From Candidatus Stahliibacteriota bacterium (GTDB lineage Bacteria > Hydrothermota > Tepidihabitantia > SM23-42): a DNA stretch of 13,785 nt. A program made the position numbers and the translations under genes. This document shows, in pieces, positions 1-7,301 of this stretch. The DNA is taken from assembly GCA_030670605.1 (NCBI GenBank), contig DAOVBK010000011.1, forward strand, positions 1-13,785, given 5' to 3'. The stretch's first letter is position 1; every line of letters starts with the position of its first letter. The notes under the pieces were generated by a model. The model was not told where the DNA came from. It saw nothing but the letters and a program-made list of their open reading frames with translations, and did no database searches.

Positions 1-1
1 A

Positions 2-337
2 ATATGGCAGCAGTGTCTCGGCATTGAGCTTGAGACCATCGAGGAAGTACCTGGTCAGAAAGTCAGGGTTGCAGTATTACCGGTCGGTGATGTGAACATT
101 GAGCTACTTGAGCCTGTTGGTGACGATAGCACAATCAGAAAATTCATCGATAAGAGGGGAGAAGGTCTGCACCATCTGTGCTTCGAAGTTGAAGATATCG
201 AAAAAGCTTTGTCAGATATGAGGGCAAAAGGTATTGTGTTGATCGATGAAAAGCCAAGAATAGGCGCATCGGGCAAGAAAATAGCCTTTATTCATCCGAA
301 AAGCACAGGCGGTGTGCTGATTGAGGTAACAGAGTAG
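2..337 (+). CDS. mce: methylmalonyl-CoA epimerase, 3' part
   Basis: The reading frame is open from base 2 and ends at TAG 335-337, giving the last 111 residues; the start lies outside the window. Methylmalonyl-CoA epimerase interconverts the (R) and (S) forms of methylmalonyl-CoA, linking propionyl-CoA with succinyl-CoA. The protein belongs to the vicinal-oxygen-chelate (glyoxalase) fold. Visible family marks are NIELLEP in the middle, [13 protein letters not shown] (metal-ligand His), and the C-terminal GGVLIEVTE, whose Glu is a metal ligand. An in-frame ATG at 92 is internal to the domain and is not the start. The next gene, a probable methionine gamma-lyase, makes 2-oxobutyrate, a propionyl-CoA precursor, so the pair fits one pathway. 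Family assignment is confident; substrate follows from the family. Confidence 0.9.
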   Translation: MWQQCLGIELETIEEVPGQKVRVAVLPVGDVNIELLEPVGDDSTIRKFIDKRGEGLHHLCFEVEDIEKALSDMRAKGIVLIDEKPRIGASGKKIAFIHPKSTGGVLIEVTE

Positions 338-359
338 GATTATGCACGCGTCTCGTTTA

Positions 360-458
360 CCCCGTTAGAAAAATGGCATCTTCTTGGTTGTTATACAATT
401 GGGGTATTTGCAGAACATCTATATTATCATGAAAGCGATTTGTGGTTCTCTAACGGGG
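360..458. repeat. type C element, copy 1 (99 bp, CCCCGTTAGAA ends)
   Basis: The stretch begins CCCCGTTAGAA (360-370) and ends TCTAACGGGG (449-458), a 10-bp perfect terminal inverted repeat. A second copy at 5119-5217 has the same ends and, by my count, the same total length of 99 bp. Their interiors differ widely, sharing only short pieces such as CATCTAT and GATTTGTG near the right end. It has no coding capacity. It resembles a small non-autonomous mobile or REP-like palindromic element. Confidence 0.7.
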
Positions 459-472
459 TTTAGGCAGTTTAC

Positions 473-496
473 CCCGCCCCTTTTCAAAGGGGCGGG
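473..496 (+). promoter_or_regulatory. GC-rich hairpin upstream of the PLP lyase gene
   Basis: CCCGCCCCTTT (473-483) pairs perfectly with AAAGGGGCGGG (486-496), an 11-bp stem with a tiny loop. It lies 28 bases before the ATG at 525. It is followed by ATTTAGGCATTTTT, so it could act as a terminator or attenuator. The bases after it (TTTAGGCA plus T-run) echo those just after the type C element at 459-469, so it may instead be a second repeat unit. Function is inferred. Confidence 0.5.
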
Positions 497-524
497 ATTT
501 AGGCATTTTTCATAAGGGGGAATA

Positions 525-1691
525 ATGGATATTGAAACGAAGATTGTGCATGGTGGACAGCATCCTGACAAAGAAACAGGAGCATTGTCACCGCCAATCT
601 ATCAGACGTCAACATTTGCTTTCAAAAATGCCGAGCATGGCGCACGCCTTTTTAGCGGCGAAGAAGAAGGTTATATCTACACACGTCTCAGTAATCCTAC
701 AATAGATCTCCTCGCACGCAAACTGGCTACGCTCGAGTCAACCGAGGCAGGTGTGATTTTCTCCTCCGGTCTTTCAGCCATCTTCAACCTCATCGTGACT
801 GCCGCACGAACAGGCGACCATATTGTCTCGGACAATACTATCTACGGAGGAACGTACGCCCTTTTCAACAACATTCTGCCACGGTTAGGCATAAAGGTCA
901 TGTTTATCAACGCGGCAGACCTTGATGAATATACAAAGGCTGTGACAAAAGACACAAAGCTTGTGTTTTTTGAGACCCCTGCAAACCCAACGCTCAAGGT
1001 TATCGACATTCAACGATGTGTGGAAATTGCGCGCGGCAAGAATGTACCTGTTTGTGTTGACAATACATTCGCAACGCCATACCTCCAACGTCCAATAGAA
1101 CTCGGAGCCGACATAGTGACACATTCACTGACGAAGTATTTAGGTGGACATGGAGATATCATTGGCGGTGCTGTCGTCGGGAAGAAAGATTTCATCAAGG
1201 AACTGTGGGATAATGCAAAGGAAATCGGCGGGTCGAATTCACCGTTCAATGCGTGGCTCGTGCTGCGTGGTATTAAAACACTCGCAGTACGCATGGAGAG
1301 ACATTGTGATAACGCAATGAAAATAGCAGAGTTTCTGACGCGACATCCAAAGATTGAAAATGTGTATTATCCCGGCTTGCCGACTGATCCGGGACACACG
1401 ACTGCGCGTAAACAGATGTTGACATTTGGTGGTATGCTTGGCTTTGATGTAAAAGGAGGAAAAGAAGCAGGCAAGAAGATTATGAACGCAGTCAAAGTAT
1501 GTATCCTTGCAGTCAGTCTTGGTGATGCTGATACACTGATCGAACATCCTGCTTCAATGACGCATTCTACCTACACTGATGAGGGATTATCACAATGTGG
1601 CATTAAGCCAGGTTTTGTAAGGATTTCTGTGGGACTTGAGAGTGCGAAAGATCTCATTGCAGATATTGACCAAGCACTGTCTAAGATATGA
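525..1691 (+). CDS. PLP-dependent trans-sulfuration enzyme, probable methionine gamma-lyase
   Basis: 388 residues, the usual length for the Cys/Met-metabolism PLP family. Methionine gamma-lyase cleaves methionine to methanethiol, ammonia and 2-oxobutyrate in the cytosol. SLTKYLGGHGD holds the PLP lysine (Lys204), VDNTFATP (178-185) the PLP-contacting Asp, and SSGLSA (80-85) the phosphate-binding turn. The C-terminal LAVSLGDADTLIEHPASMTHSTY is split by no gap and resembles methionine gamma-lyases. At the site of the lyase hallmark Cys (Cys116 in the Pseudomonas enzyme, Tyr-Gly-Cys-Thr) this protein has YGGT (107-110), so cystathionine gamma-lyase or a homoserine sulfhydrylase remains possible. 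ATG 525 is preceded by AAGGGGG (514-520). The neighbour epimerase supports a route from 2-oxobutyrate to propionyl-CoA. Confidence 0.85.
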   Translation: MDIETKIVHGGQHPDKETGALSPPIYQTSTFAFKNAEHGARLFSGEEEGYIYTRLSNPTIDLLARKLATLESTEAGVIFSSGLSAIFNLIVTAARTGDHIVSDNTIYGGTYALFNNILPRLGIKVMFINAADLDEYTKAVTKDTKLVFFETPANPTLKVIDIQRCVEIARGKNVPVCVDNTFATPYLQRPIELGADIVTHSLTKYLGGHGDIIGGAVVGKKDFIKELWDNAKEIGGSNSPFNAWLVLRGIKTLAVRMERHCDNAMKIAEFLTRHPKIENVYYPGLPTDPGHTTARKQMLTFGGMLGFDVKGGKEAGKKIMNAVKVCILAVSLGDADTLIEHPASMTHSTYTDEGLSQCGIKPGFVRISVGLESAKDLIADIDQALSKI

Positions 1692-1696
1692 TTTTG

Positions 1697-1790
1697 GACT
1701 CGATACAGACAGATAAGGACGGATGCAGACAGATATGAATCCGTGTGAATCTGTATTCATCCGTTTCCATCTATTTGTTCTTTGAACAAA
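1697..1790. repeat. type A palindromic spacer repeat, copy 1
   Basis: The spacer is built of short units of the GCAGACAGAT / ATCTGTATTC kind. Arms 1721-1734 and 1749-1762 are complementary at 12 of 14 positions. The right part ends CCGTTTCCATCTATTT, shared with the copies at 4495 and 6866. It closes with a perfect 7-bp hairpin, TTTGTTC (1774-1780) / GAACAAA (1784-1790) with loop TTT, directly followed by the GGAGG of the next gene. Confidence 0.75.
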
Positions 1791-1799
1791 GGAGGTTTG

Positions 1800-2846
1800 A
1801 TGGTTGGGATTGTTGGTTACGGTTCCTACGTACCACGATATCGAATAAAGGTTGAGGAGATTGCACATCAATGGGGCAGAGATCCAGGAACAGTGAAGCG
1901 TGGTCTTCTTCTTCAAGAGAAAACTGTTCCGGGTATGGATGAGGATACAATCACCATCTCTTTTGAGGCAGCAAGAAATACTTTGAAACGCGCTGGCATT
2001 GACCCAACCGATATCGGTGCGCTCTATATAGGTTCAGAATCACATCCGTATGCAGTGAAGCCGTCTGGTACTGTGGTTGCTGAGGCACTCGGCATTGTGC
2101 CGAATGTGCATATCGCTGATTATGAATTTGCCTGTAAAGCGGGAACGGAAGCGATGTTCGTGGCATACGGTCTCGTGAAGGCGGGACTCATGAAATACGC
2201 CATGGGTATTGGAGCTGATACCTCGCAAGGTGCCCCTGGTGATGCACTTGAGTTCTCGGCATCGGCAGGAGGTTCAGCCTTCATATTGGGTAAAGACCGT
2301 GTCGTCGCCGAGGTGCTCGATACCTTTTCGTACACAACTGATACACCTGATTTCTGGCGTCGTGAGGGTGCGTTTTATCCACTCCACGGTGGCAGATTCA
2401 CTGGACAGCCTGCATACTTCAAACACGTCCTCAGTGCAGGCAAGGCGATTCTAGACAAAAGCGGATATAAGGCTTCAGATTTTGCCTATGCTATTTTCCA
2501 CATGCCCAATGGTAAATTCCCACTGACGGCAGGCAAGAAACTTGGATTCACAAAAGAGCAAATGGAACCGGGGTGGGTTGTGCCACTGATGGGTAATACA
2601 TACTCAGGCTCCTCTCCAACTGGATTTTCCGCCACACTTGATGTTGCAAAACCCAATGACTTGATTCTCCTCGTCTCTTTTGGTTCTGGTGCAGGTAGTG
2701 ATGCATTCATTTTTAAGATTACGGAACGGATTGACGATGTACGTGACAAAGCCGACAAAGTTAAGGATATGCTTGAGAACAACCGGATATATCTTGATTA
2801 TGGTGAGTACGCGAAATACCGCGGTAAGATCATAATGGCAGACTGA
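1800..2846 (+). CDS. hydroxymethylglutaryl-CoA synthase, archaeal type
   Basis: 348 residues, matching the compact archaeal-type HMG-CoA synthase family, which condenses acetyl-CoA with acetoacetyl-CoA to HMG-CoA. Catalytic residues are at the expected places: Glu80 in GSESHPYAVKP, Cys112 in EFACKAGTEA, His234 in FHMPNGKFP. Further family marks are QEKTVPGMDEDT (39-50), DFWRREGAFYPLHGGRF (184-200) and GNTYSGSSP (265-273). The start is ATG 1800 with AAAGGAGG (1788-1795) just upstream; the in-frame TTG at 1782 would place the SD inside the gene. It is followed by an inserted GxxExxY gene, then thiolase and a DUF35 protein, the partners that form a complex with it in archaea. Its job could be mevalonate synthesis or handling HMG-CoA from leucine breakdown. 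No HMG-CoA reductase or lyase is in the window. Confidence 0.93.
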   Translation: MVGIVGYGSYVPRYRIKVEEIAHQWGRDPGTVKRGLLLQEKTVPGMDEDTITISFEAARNTLKRAGIDPTDIGALYIGSESHPYAVKPSGTVVAEALGIVPNVHIADYEFACKAGTEAMFVAYGLVKAGLMKYAMGIGADTSQGAPGDALEFSASAGGSAFILGKDRVVAEVLDTFSYTTDTPDFWRREGAFYPLHGGRFTGQPAYFKHVLSAGKAILDKSGYKASDFAYAIFHMPNGKFPLTAGKKLGFTKEQMEPGWVVPLMGNTYSGSSPTGFSATLDVAKPNDLILLVSFGSGAGSDAFIFKITERIDDVRDKADKVKDMLENNRIYLDYGEYAKYRGKIIMAD

Positions 2847-2895
2847 AAACACTGAAATGAAATCACAGAAAGCGCTGAAAGCTGAGAAAACACAG
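2847..2895. repeat. type D flank, left side of the GxxExxY gene
   Basis: Short units such as AACACTGAAA, ATCACAGAA and AAAACACAG occur here. AACACTGAAA (2848-2857) is the perfect reverse complement of TTTCAGTGTT (3294-3303) on the other side of the gene. The left flank runs into the coding sequence and encodes the Lys-rich N-terminus of the GxxExxY protein. Confidence 0.6.
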
Positions 2896-3282
2896 TTCAA
2901 ACATGATGCGAAGCTGTACCCGTACTCGGATACGACAGAAAAGATTATTGGTTGTGCGATTGAAGTTCACAAAACGCTCGGTCCTGGGTTCAAAGAATCT
3001 ACCTACGAAAACGCACTTATTCGTGAGCTCAAGCAATCGGGACTGAAGGTTGAACAGCAGAAATCCATTGTTGTTCAATACAAAGGTGCTCAGGTTGGCA
3101 AGCACAGATTAGATCTGTTGATAGCAGATACTATAGTTGTTGAGCTGAAAAGTGCGAAAGACTTCTATGCAGAGGATATTAAACGACTCATAAGTTATTT
3201 GAAAGCGTCGCACAAGAGAATAGGTTTGTTAATCAATTTCGCCAAACCTACAATAGAAGTCAAGCGGCTCATCGTGGGCTAG
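2857..3282 (+). CDS. GxxExxY protein (PD-(D/E)XK-like fold)
   Basis: 141 residues. The name-giving motif is GFKESTY (44-50), preceded by IIGCAIEVHKTLGPG. Asp86 with the ELK triad Glu96/Lys98 (HRLDLLIADTIVVELKSA, 83-100) matches the PD-(D/E)XK nuclease-like core of this family, and GLLINF (123-128) is a typical C-terminal mark. The family's role is unknown; members are often found as small inserts in other genes or in rRNA intervening sequences. The ATG at 2857 is 10 bases after the HMG-CoA synthase stop and lacks a convincing SD, so translation may be coupled. Residues 1-17 are encoded by the flanking repeat, so the true start is uncertain. It separates two genes expected to be adjacent, and inverted-repeat flanks suggest insertion. 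Confidence 0.85.
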   Translation: MKSQKALKAEKTQFKHDAKLYPYSDTTEKIIGCAIEVHKTLGPGFKESTYENALIRELKQSGLKVEQQKSIVVQYKGAQVGKHRLDLLIADTIVVELKSAKDFYAEDIKRLISYLKASHKRIGLLINFAKPTIEVKRLIVG

Positions 3283-3285
3283 GTG

Positions 3286-3335
3286 TTCTGTGTTTTCAGT
3301 GTTGTTTGTTCAGTATTCGGTGATTTCTGTGTTAA
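3286..3335. repeat. type D flank, right side of the GxxExxY gene
   Basis: TTCTGTGTTTTCAGTGTT and GATTTCTGTGTTAA mirror the left flank (AACACTGAAA, AACACAG). The repeat ends at the AAGGGGG SD (3334-3340) of the thiolase. An open frame extends through it upstream of the thiolase start, but it only encodes translated repeat. Confidence 0.6.
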
Positions 3336-3345
3336 GGGGGCTCAA

Positions 3346-4491
3346 ATGAGAGAAGTTGCAGTTATCGGATGTGGCATGACGCAGTTTGGTGAACTCTGGA
3401 GTCTGTCCCTGCGAGATATGTTTGTGAAGGCTGCCCTCGAGGCGATTGATGATGCAAAAATCGATCACATTGATAGTCTCTACGTGGGTGCAATGACGCC
3501 AGGTCTTTTTGTCGGTCAGGAGCATATTGGAGCTTTGATGGCAGACTATCTTGGCATGTCTCCAGTACCAGCTCTACGTGTTGAGTCAGCATGTTGTTCA
3601 GGTGGTATGGCACTAAGAATGGGTTTCTTTGACATAGCTTCGGGTAATAGTGACATCGTGCTCGTCGGTGGTGTTGAAAAGATGACTGACGGTGCTGATG
3701 TTACATATGCACTTGCATCAGCAGCTGACCAGGACTATGAGGTGTACCACGGTGTAACTTTCCCTGGACTGTACGCTATGATCGCACGGGCACATATGCA
3801 CACATATGGTACAACACGAGAACAACTCGCCGCTGTATCAGTGAAGAACCATCATAATGGTTCACTAAACCCGAAAGCACAGTTCCGCGCTAAGATAACA
3901 ATAGACAAAGTGATCAATGCAACAATGGTGGCTGACCCGCTCACGATACTCGATAGTTCACCGGTCTCTGATGGTGCAGCATGTGCGGTCCTGGCATCCA
4001 TGGATGTCGTTAAGAAACTGAGTGTTCCGGCGGTAAAAGTCATCGGCACAGGTGCAGCCACTGATACATTGGCACTGGACAAGAGGAAAGACATTACAGT
4101 ACTGAATGCTGTAAAACAGTCTGCAGAGGCAGCCTATAAGATGGCTGGGGTAAAGCCTGCTGACATTGGTTTGGCTGAGGTTCATGACTGTTTTACCATT
4201 GCTGAAATATGCGTTATTGAAGAACTTGGTTTTGTTGAAAAGGGGAAGGGTGGTCCCTTCACTGAGCAAGGAAATACCGCACTCGAGGGTAAGATTCCCG
4301 ATAATCCCTCAGGCGGTCTCAAATCGAAAGGACATCCAGTCGGTGCAACGGGAATCGCACAAGTCGTTGAAGTTGTTGAGCAGTTACGCGGCAGGGCGGA
4401 CAAGAGACAAGTGAAAAATGCAAAAATCGGACTAACGCAGAATATGGGTGGTTCAGGTGCATCTTCCGTTGTGCACATATTCAAGATATGA
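3346..4491 (+). CDS. SCP2/SCPx-type thiolase, probable acetyl-CoA acetyltransferase partner of HMG-CoA synthase
   Basis: 381 residues of the thiolase superfamily, acetoacetyl-CoA thiolase type. The nucleophile is in [12 protein letters not shown], most likely Cys83 by comparison with the usual ACxSGG. The two expected histidines are His280 in [10 protein letters not shown] and His330 in [10 protein letters not shown]. The C-terminus [12 protein letters not shown] lacks the classical CxG of FadA-type thiolases, as is normal for this subgroup. ATG 3346 follows AAGGGGG (3334-3340) at five bases, so the longer open frame from 3283 is rejected. With the upstream HMG-CoA synthase and downstream DUF35 gene it reconstitutes the archaeal complex in which acetoacetyl-CoA is passed from thiolase to synthase. 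The exact acyl substrate is inferred from this context. Confidence 0.9.
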   Translation: MREVAVIGCGMTQFGELWSLSLRDMFVKAALEAIDDAKIDHIDSLYVGAMTPGLFVGQEHIGALMADYLGMSPVPALRVESACCSGGMALRMGFFDIASGNSDIVLVGGVEKMTDGADVTYALASAADQDYEVYHGVTFPGLYAMIARAHMHTYGTTREQLAAVSVKNHHNGSLNPKAQFRAKITIDKVINATMVADPLTILDSSPVSDGAACAVLASMDVVKKLSVPAVKVIGTGAATDTLALDKRKDITVLNAVKQSAEAAYKMAGVKPADIGLAEVHDCFTIAEICVIEELGFVEKGKGGPFTEQGNTALEGKIPDNPSGGLKSKGHPVGATGIAQVVEVVEQLRGRADKRQVKNAKIGLTQNMGGSGASSVVHIFKI

Positions 4492-4494
4492 TAT

Positions 4495-4583
4495 GATTCA
4501 GACGGATGAGTGTAGATTCAGACAGATACCAATTCTGTTTGCATCCGTCCTAATCCGTTTCCATCAATTTTCCAAAGGGAAAG
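4495..4583. repeat. type A palindromic spacer repeat, copy 2
   Basis: GATTCAGACGGAT and GATTCAGACAGAT on the left face GCATCCGTCC and AATCCGTTTCCATC on the right. The right end holds a weaker small hairpin, TTTCC (4569-4573) / GGAAA (4578-4582), extendable by one U-G pair (4568/4583). The AAGGAGG SD of the next gene (4584-4590) follows at once. Confidence 0.7.
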
Positions 4584-4595
4584 AAGGAGGTAATC

Positions 4596-4985
4596 GTGCC
4601 ATCACCAGGATATAGACGAGAAATGCCGCAACGGTACAGGATGGAAGCTGCGAAGTGCAAGGCATGTGGCGAGGTTTCATTTCCGCCGCGTATTGTGTGC
4701 TCTGGATGCGGCACACGTGAATTCGAAACGATAAGACTGTCAGAATACGGTAAGATCATAACCTATACGATCATTCGTGTGGCACCGGCTCAGTTTAGCA
4801 CGCAGGTTCCGTATAGTGTTGCCGTCGTCGAATCAGATAATGGCGCTCGTCTCACAACACAGGTGGTCGACTGCAAACCAGAAGACCTTGCGATTGGCAA
4901 GAGAGTGAAGTTTGTATTTAGAAAGCTTTATGCAGAAGGGCACACGGGAATTATCTGTTATGGATATAAGGCAGTACGTGCGTAA
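4596..4985 (+). CDS. DUF35 zinc-ribbon/OB-fold protein of the thiolase-HMG-CoA synthase complex
   Basis: 129 residues. The N-terminal rubredoxin-like zinc ribbon has Cys21 and Cys24 (CKAC) and Cys35 and Cys38 (CSGC), followed by the FETIRLSEYGKIITYTII strand typical of DUF35 and an OB fold to the C-terminus. In archaea this protein bridges thiolase and HMG-CoA synthase and helps hold the shared CoA pantetheine site; it is non-catalytic. The start is GTG 4596, chosen because AAGGAGG (4584-4590) sits five bases upstream; the in-frame ATG at 4623 lacks an SD. It is third in the order synthase, thiolase, DUF35, which makes the identification firm. The TAA stop lies in the loop of a small GTAA-loop hairpin (4977-4990). 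Confidence 0.92.
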   Translation: MPSPGYRREMPQRYRMEAAKCKACGEVSFPPRIVCSGCGTREFETIRLSEYGKIITYTIIRVAPAQFSTQVPYSVAVVESDNGARLTTQVVDCKPEDLAIGKRVKFVFRKLYAEGHTGIICYGYKAVRA

Positions 4986-4990
4986 GCACG
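4977..4990 (+). promoter_or_regulatory. stop-codon hairpin with GTAA loop
   Basis: CGTGC (4977-4981) pairs with GCACG (4986-4990) around a GTAA loop (4982-4985), a GNRA-type tetraloop that contains the TAA stop of the DUF35 gene. No T-run follows, so it is not a standard terminator. The structure is short and could be chance. Confidence 0.35.
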
Positions 4991-5110
4991 AAATTCGAAG
5001 CACGAAACTCGAAACAAGCACGAATGTTCGAATCTCTAAGTTCCAAACTCACAAGGGTTTCGGGTTTGGAATTTATGGTTTGTTTAGGATTTCGATATTA
5101 CTTGGAGTTT
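4986..5110. repeat. type B palindromic spacer repeat, copy 1 (divergent)
   Basis: GCACGAAATTCGAA, GCACGAAACTCGAAAC and TTCCAAAC on the left face GGGTTTGGAATT and GTTTAGGATTTCGATATT on the right. TTCCAAAC and GTTTGGAA form a perfect 8-bp inner stem. GGATTTCGATATT (5087-5099) recurs exactly at 11810-11822 in copy 3. The type C element follows, so this 258-base gap holds two repeat families and no gene. Confidence 0.6.
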
Positions 5111-5118
5111 GGGGCTTG

Positions 5119-5217
5119 CCCCGTTAGAATGAGCAATCCGAGAATTATAGTTTACCAAACACATCATGACTCATCTATCAGGAGCACAATGATTTGTGTG
5201 GTGGTTTTCTAACGGGG
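5119..5217. repeat. type C element, copy 2 (99 bp, CCCCGTTAGAA ends)
   Basis: CCCCGTTAGAA (5119-5129) and TTCTAACGGGG (5207-5217) form an 11-bp perfect terminal inverted repeat, extended to 12 by the flanking G/C. The size equals that of copy 1 at 360-458 while the interior differs. It ends 26 bases before the carboxylase beta-subunit start. Confidence 0.7.
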
Positions 5218-5243
5218 CTTGGGTTCTGGGGATTTGAGGAATT

Positions 5244-6851
5244 ATGTATAGAATTGAATCGAAAATAAGCACACGCAGCAAGGAATTCGCGGAAAATAAG
5301 GCGGCAATGCAGCATGCTGTTCGTATGCTGAAAGAACGCCTTACAGAGGTCAAGAAAGGCGGCCCAGAGTATATGCACAAGAAACACACAGAAAGAGGGA
5401 AACTCTTCGTACGGGAACGCCTGCGATTGTTACTTGATCCTGACACGCCATTTCTTGAATTGAGTCCATTTGCTGCATGGGATATGTATGAGAATAGTCA
5501 CCCGAGTGCCGCAATCATTACCGGAATCGGCGTTGTGCATGGTCGAGAAGTCATGGTCATTGCCCATGATGCAACGGTGAAAGGCGGAACATACATTCCT
5601 GAAACGATCAAGAAACATATCCGCGCACAGGAAATTGCGATGGAGAACAGGCTCCCCTGCATATATCTTGTAGATTCTGGCGGGATATTCTTGCCCCTGC
5701 AGGTTGGAACCTTTCCTGACAAGTTTCACTTCGGGAGGATTTTCTTTAATCAGGCGCGCATGTCTGCCGAAAACATACCTCAGGTTTCTGTTGTGATGGG
5801 TTTCTGCACCGCAGGTGGAGCATACCAGCCTGCGATGAGCGATGAGGTTGTTCAAGTCAAGGGTGTTGGCACTATCTATATAGGTGGTCCACCACTGGTC
5901 AAAGCTGCAACCGGTGAAGTTGTGACTGAAGAAGACCTCGGCGGCGCAGATGTTCACTGTCGTATTTCTGGGGTTTCTGATCACTATGCACACAATGATG
6001 AACATGCTATTGAGATTACACGGAATATCGTCGAAAATCTCGGTTCATCACAGAAGTATCCACTGAAACGTGAGACGCCGCAAGATCCTACATATGACCC
6101 TGAAGAATTATACGGAATCATTCCACGCGATCTGAAAAAGACATTTGATATGCGAGAAATAATTGCCCGCATCGTCGACAACAGCGAATTTCAAGAATTT
6201 AAGGAGCTCTATGGTCCGACAATAGTCTGTGGGTTTGCTCGTCTCATGGGCTATCCTGTTGGCATTCTGGCGAACAACGGTGTTCTTTTCTCTGAGTCCT
6301 CGCAAAAGGGAGCTCATTTTGTGTCGATGTGTTCTGTCCGTAAAATACCTATTCTTTTCCTGCAGAATATAACTGGTTTCATTGTCGGGAAGCGCTATGA
6401 GCATGGTGGTATTGCAAAAGATGGAGCAAAACTAGTGCATGCTGTGGCAAATGCCCAGGTTCCGAAATTCACCGTTATTGTTGGTGGTTCGTATGGTGCA
6501 GGTAATTACGGTATGTGCGGCCGTGCGTATGACCCACGACTTTTGTGGATGTGGCCCGCGGCAAAGATATGTGTCATGGGTGGGGAGCAAGCAGCTGGTG
6601 TATTGACCGACATCAGGGTAAAGGCGCTGGTCAAACAGGGGAAAAAGCCGACAAAGAAGGAGATTGAGGAGATACGAAAACCTATTCTTGCCCAGTATGA
6701 GAGTGAATCAGGTGCGTATTATTCGACCGCACGCCTCTGGGATGATGGTATACTTGATCCACTCGATACCCGAGCAGTGCTCGGTTTGGCGATTTCTATG
6801 TCGCTCAATGCACCAATACCTGATCACAAGTTTGGTATATTTAGAATGTGA
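5244..6851 (+). CDS. liuB: methylcrotonyl-CoA carboxylase beta (carboxyltransferase) subunit
   Basis: 535 residues, the normal size. It transfers CO2 from carboxybiotin to 3-methylcrotonyl-CoA, giving 3-methylglutaconyl-CoA, a leucine-degradation step. Both halves of the carboxyltransferase domain are present. Marks closest to methylcrotonyl-CoA carboxylase rather than propionyl-CoA carboxylase are [12 protein letters not shown] (142-153), [18 protein letters not shown] (157-174), [19 protein letters not shown] (183-201), [13 protein letters not shown] (213-225) and [19 protein letters not shown] (420-438), followed by [11 protein letters not shown]. Start ATG 5244 has GAGGA at 5236-5240, a short spacing. 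A LiuC-type hydratase and a biotin carboxylase/carrier pair follow, supporting the substrate. Geranyl-CoA or another acyl-CoA is the main alternative. The stop lies in a 6-bp hairpin (6849-6863). Confidence 0.92.
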   Translation: MYRIESKISTRSKEFAENKAAMQHAVRMLKERLTEVKKGGPEYMHKKHTERGKLFVRERLRLLLDPDTPFLELSPFAAWDMYENSHPSAAIITGIGVVHGREVMVIAHDATVKGGTYIPETIKKHIRAQEIAMENRLPCIYLVDSGGIFLPLQVGTFPDKFHFGRIFFNQARMSAENIPQVSVVMGFCTAGGAYQPAMSDEVVQVKGVGTIYIGGPPLVKAATGEVVTEEDLGGADVHCRISGVSDHYAHNDEHAIEITRNIVENLGSSQKYPLKRETPQDPTYDPEELYGIIPRDLKKTFDMREIIARIVDNSEFQEFKELYGPTIVCGFARLMGYPVGILANNGVLFSESSQKGAHFVSMCSVRKIPILFLQNITGFIVGKRYEHGGIAKDGAKLVHAVANAQVPKFTVIVGGSYGAGNYGMCGRAYDPRLLWMWPAAKICVMGGEQAAGVLTDIRVKALVKQGKKPTKKEIEEIRKPILAQYESESGAYYSTARLWDDGILDPLDTRAVLGLAISMSLNAPIPDHKFGIFRM

Positions 6852-6863
6852 CGCTACGCGTCA
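6849..6863 (+). promoter_or_regulatory. stop-codon hairpin after carboxylase beta subunit
   Basis: TGACGC (6849-6854) pairs perfectly with GCGTCA (6858-6863) around loop TAC. The TGA is the stop of the carboxylase gene. No T-run follows. A hairpin with the same TAC loop occurs after the cupin gene. Confidence 0.4.
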
Positions 6864-6865
6864 TG

Positions 6866-6954
6866 ATGCAGACGGATAGAAACCGATGCAGACAGATATT
6901 GTTTCTGTTTGAATCCGTCCCAATCCGTTTCCATCTATTTTTCCTTCGGAAAAA
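6866..6954. repeat. type A palindromic spacer repeat, copy 3
   Basis: ATGCAGACGGAT (6866-6877) is complementary at 10 of 12 positions to ATCCGTTTCCAT (6923-6934). GATGCAGACAGAT lies inside, facing TCTGTTTGAATCCG. The end hairpin is TTTTTCC (6938-6944) / GGAAAAA (6948-6954), perfect over 7 bp with loop TTC, and the GGGGG SD of the cupin gene follows directly. Confidence 0.75.
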
Positions 6955-6964
6955 GGGGGTGTGA

Positions 6965-7285
6965 ATGAAAAAAATTAAACTCAAGGAACTGATACAAGAC
7001 ATCAAAGAACCATGGCAGGCAATGGATGCCGTATATGTCAATGATACTGCTCTGCGAGTTGCGAAAATCCAGGGAGAATATAATTGGCACACGCATCAAA
7101 AAGAAGATGAGTTTTTTCTTGTTCTTAAAGGTAAAATCTACATCGACACAGATAAGGGTTCGGTCGAGTTGAAAGAAAACGAAGGCTATCTTGTTGAGAA
7201 GGGCAAACGACATCGTTCACGAGCTGACAAACCTGCATGGATTCTCCTGATCGAGCCGACCAGAACAAAAACGAAAGGCGAATAG
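6965..7285 (+). CDS. small single-domain cupin protein
   Basis: 106 residues, a one-domain cupin. The first metal-binding motif is WHTHQKEDEFFLVLKG (41-56) with His42, His44 and Glu49 or a neighbouring acid. The second is GYLVEKGKRHRS (74-85) with His83. Proteins of this size bind a metal and act as isomerases, dioxygenases, sugar or acyl-binding proteins, or sensors; nothing in the sequence decides which. ATG 6965 is preceded by AAAAAGGGGG. It sits between the carboxylase beta subunit and the LiuC hydratase, so a role tied to branched acyl-CoA metabolism is possible but only inferred from position. A 7-bp hairpin follows its stop codon. Confidence 0.8.
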   Translation: MKKIKLKELIQDIKEPWQAMDAVYVNDTALRVAKIQGEYNWHTHQKEDEFFLVLKGKIYIDTDKGSVELKENEGYLVEKGKRHRSRADKPAWILLIEPTRTKTKGE

Positions 7286-7301
7286 CTCCATTACATGGAG
7301 C
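7285..7301 (+). promoter_or_regulatory. hairpin at the cupin stop codon
   Basis: GCTCCAT (7285-7291) and ATGGAGC (7295-7301) form a perfect 7-bp stem with loop TAC; its first base is the last base of the TAG stop. No T-run follows. It may mark an mRNA 3' end or a processing site. Confidence 0.4.

Noticed and set aside
1782..1799. Upstream TTG start for HMG-CoA synthase
   Set aside because: It would put the AAAGGAGG SD inside the coding region; ATG 1800 fits both the SD and family length.
3283..3345. N-terminal extension of the thiolase from 3283
   Set aside because: It encodes translated repeat and a run of Phe/Val/Cys unlike thiolases; ATG 3346 has an SD at the right distance.
4912..5212. 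Small plus-strand open frames across 4912-5212
   Set aside because: They overlap the DUF35 gene end and the B and C repeats; the translations are repeat-derived and lack an SD.
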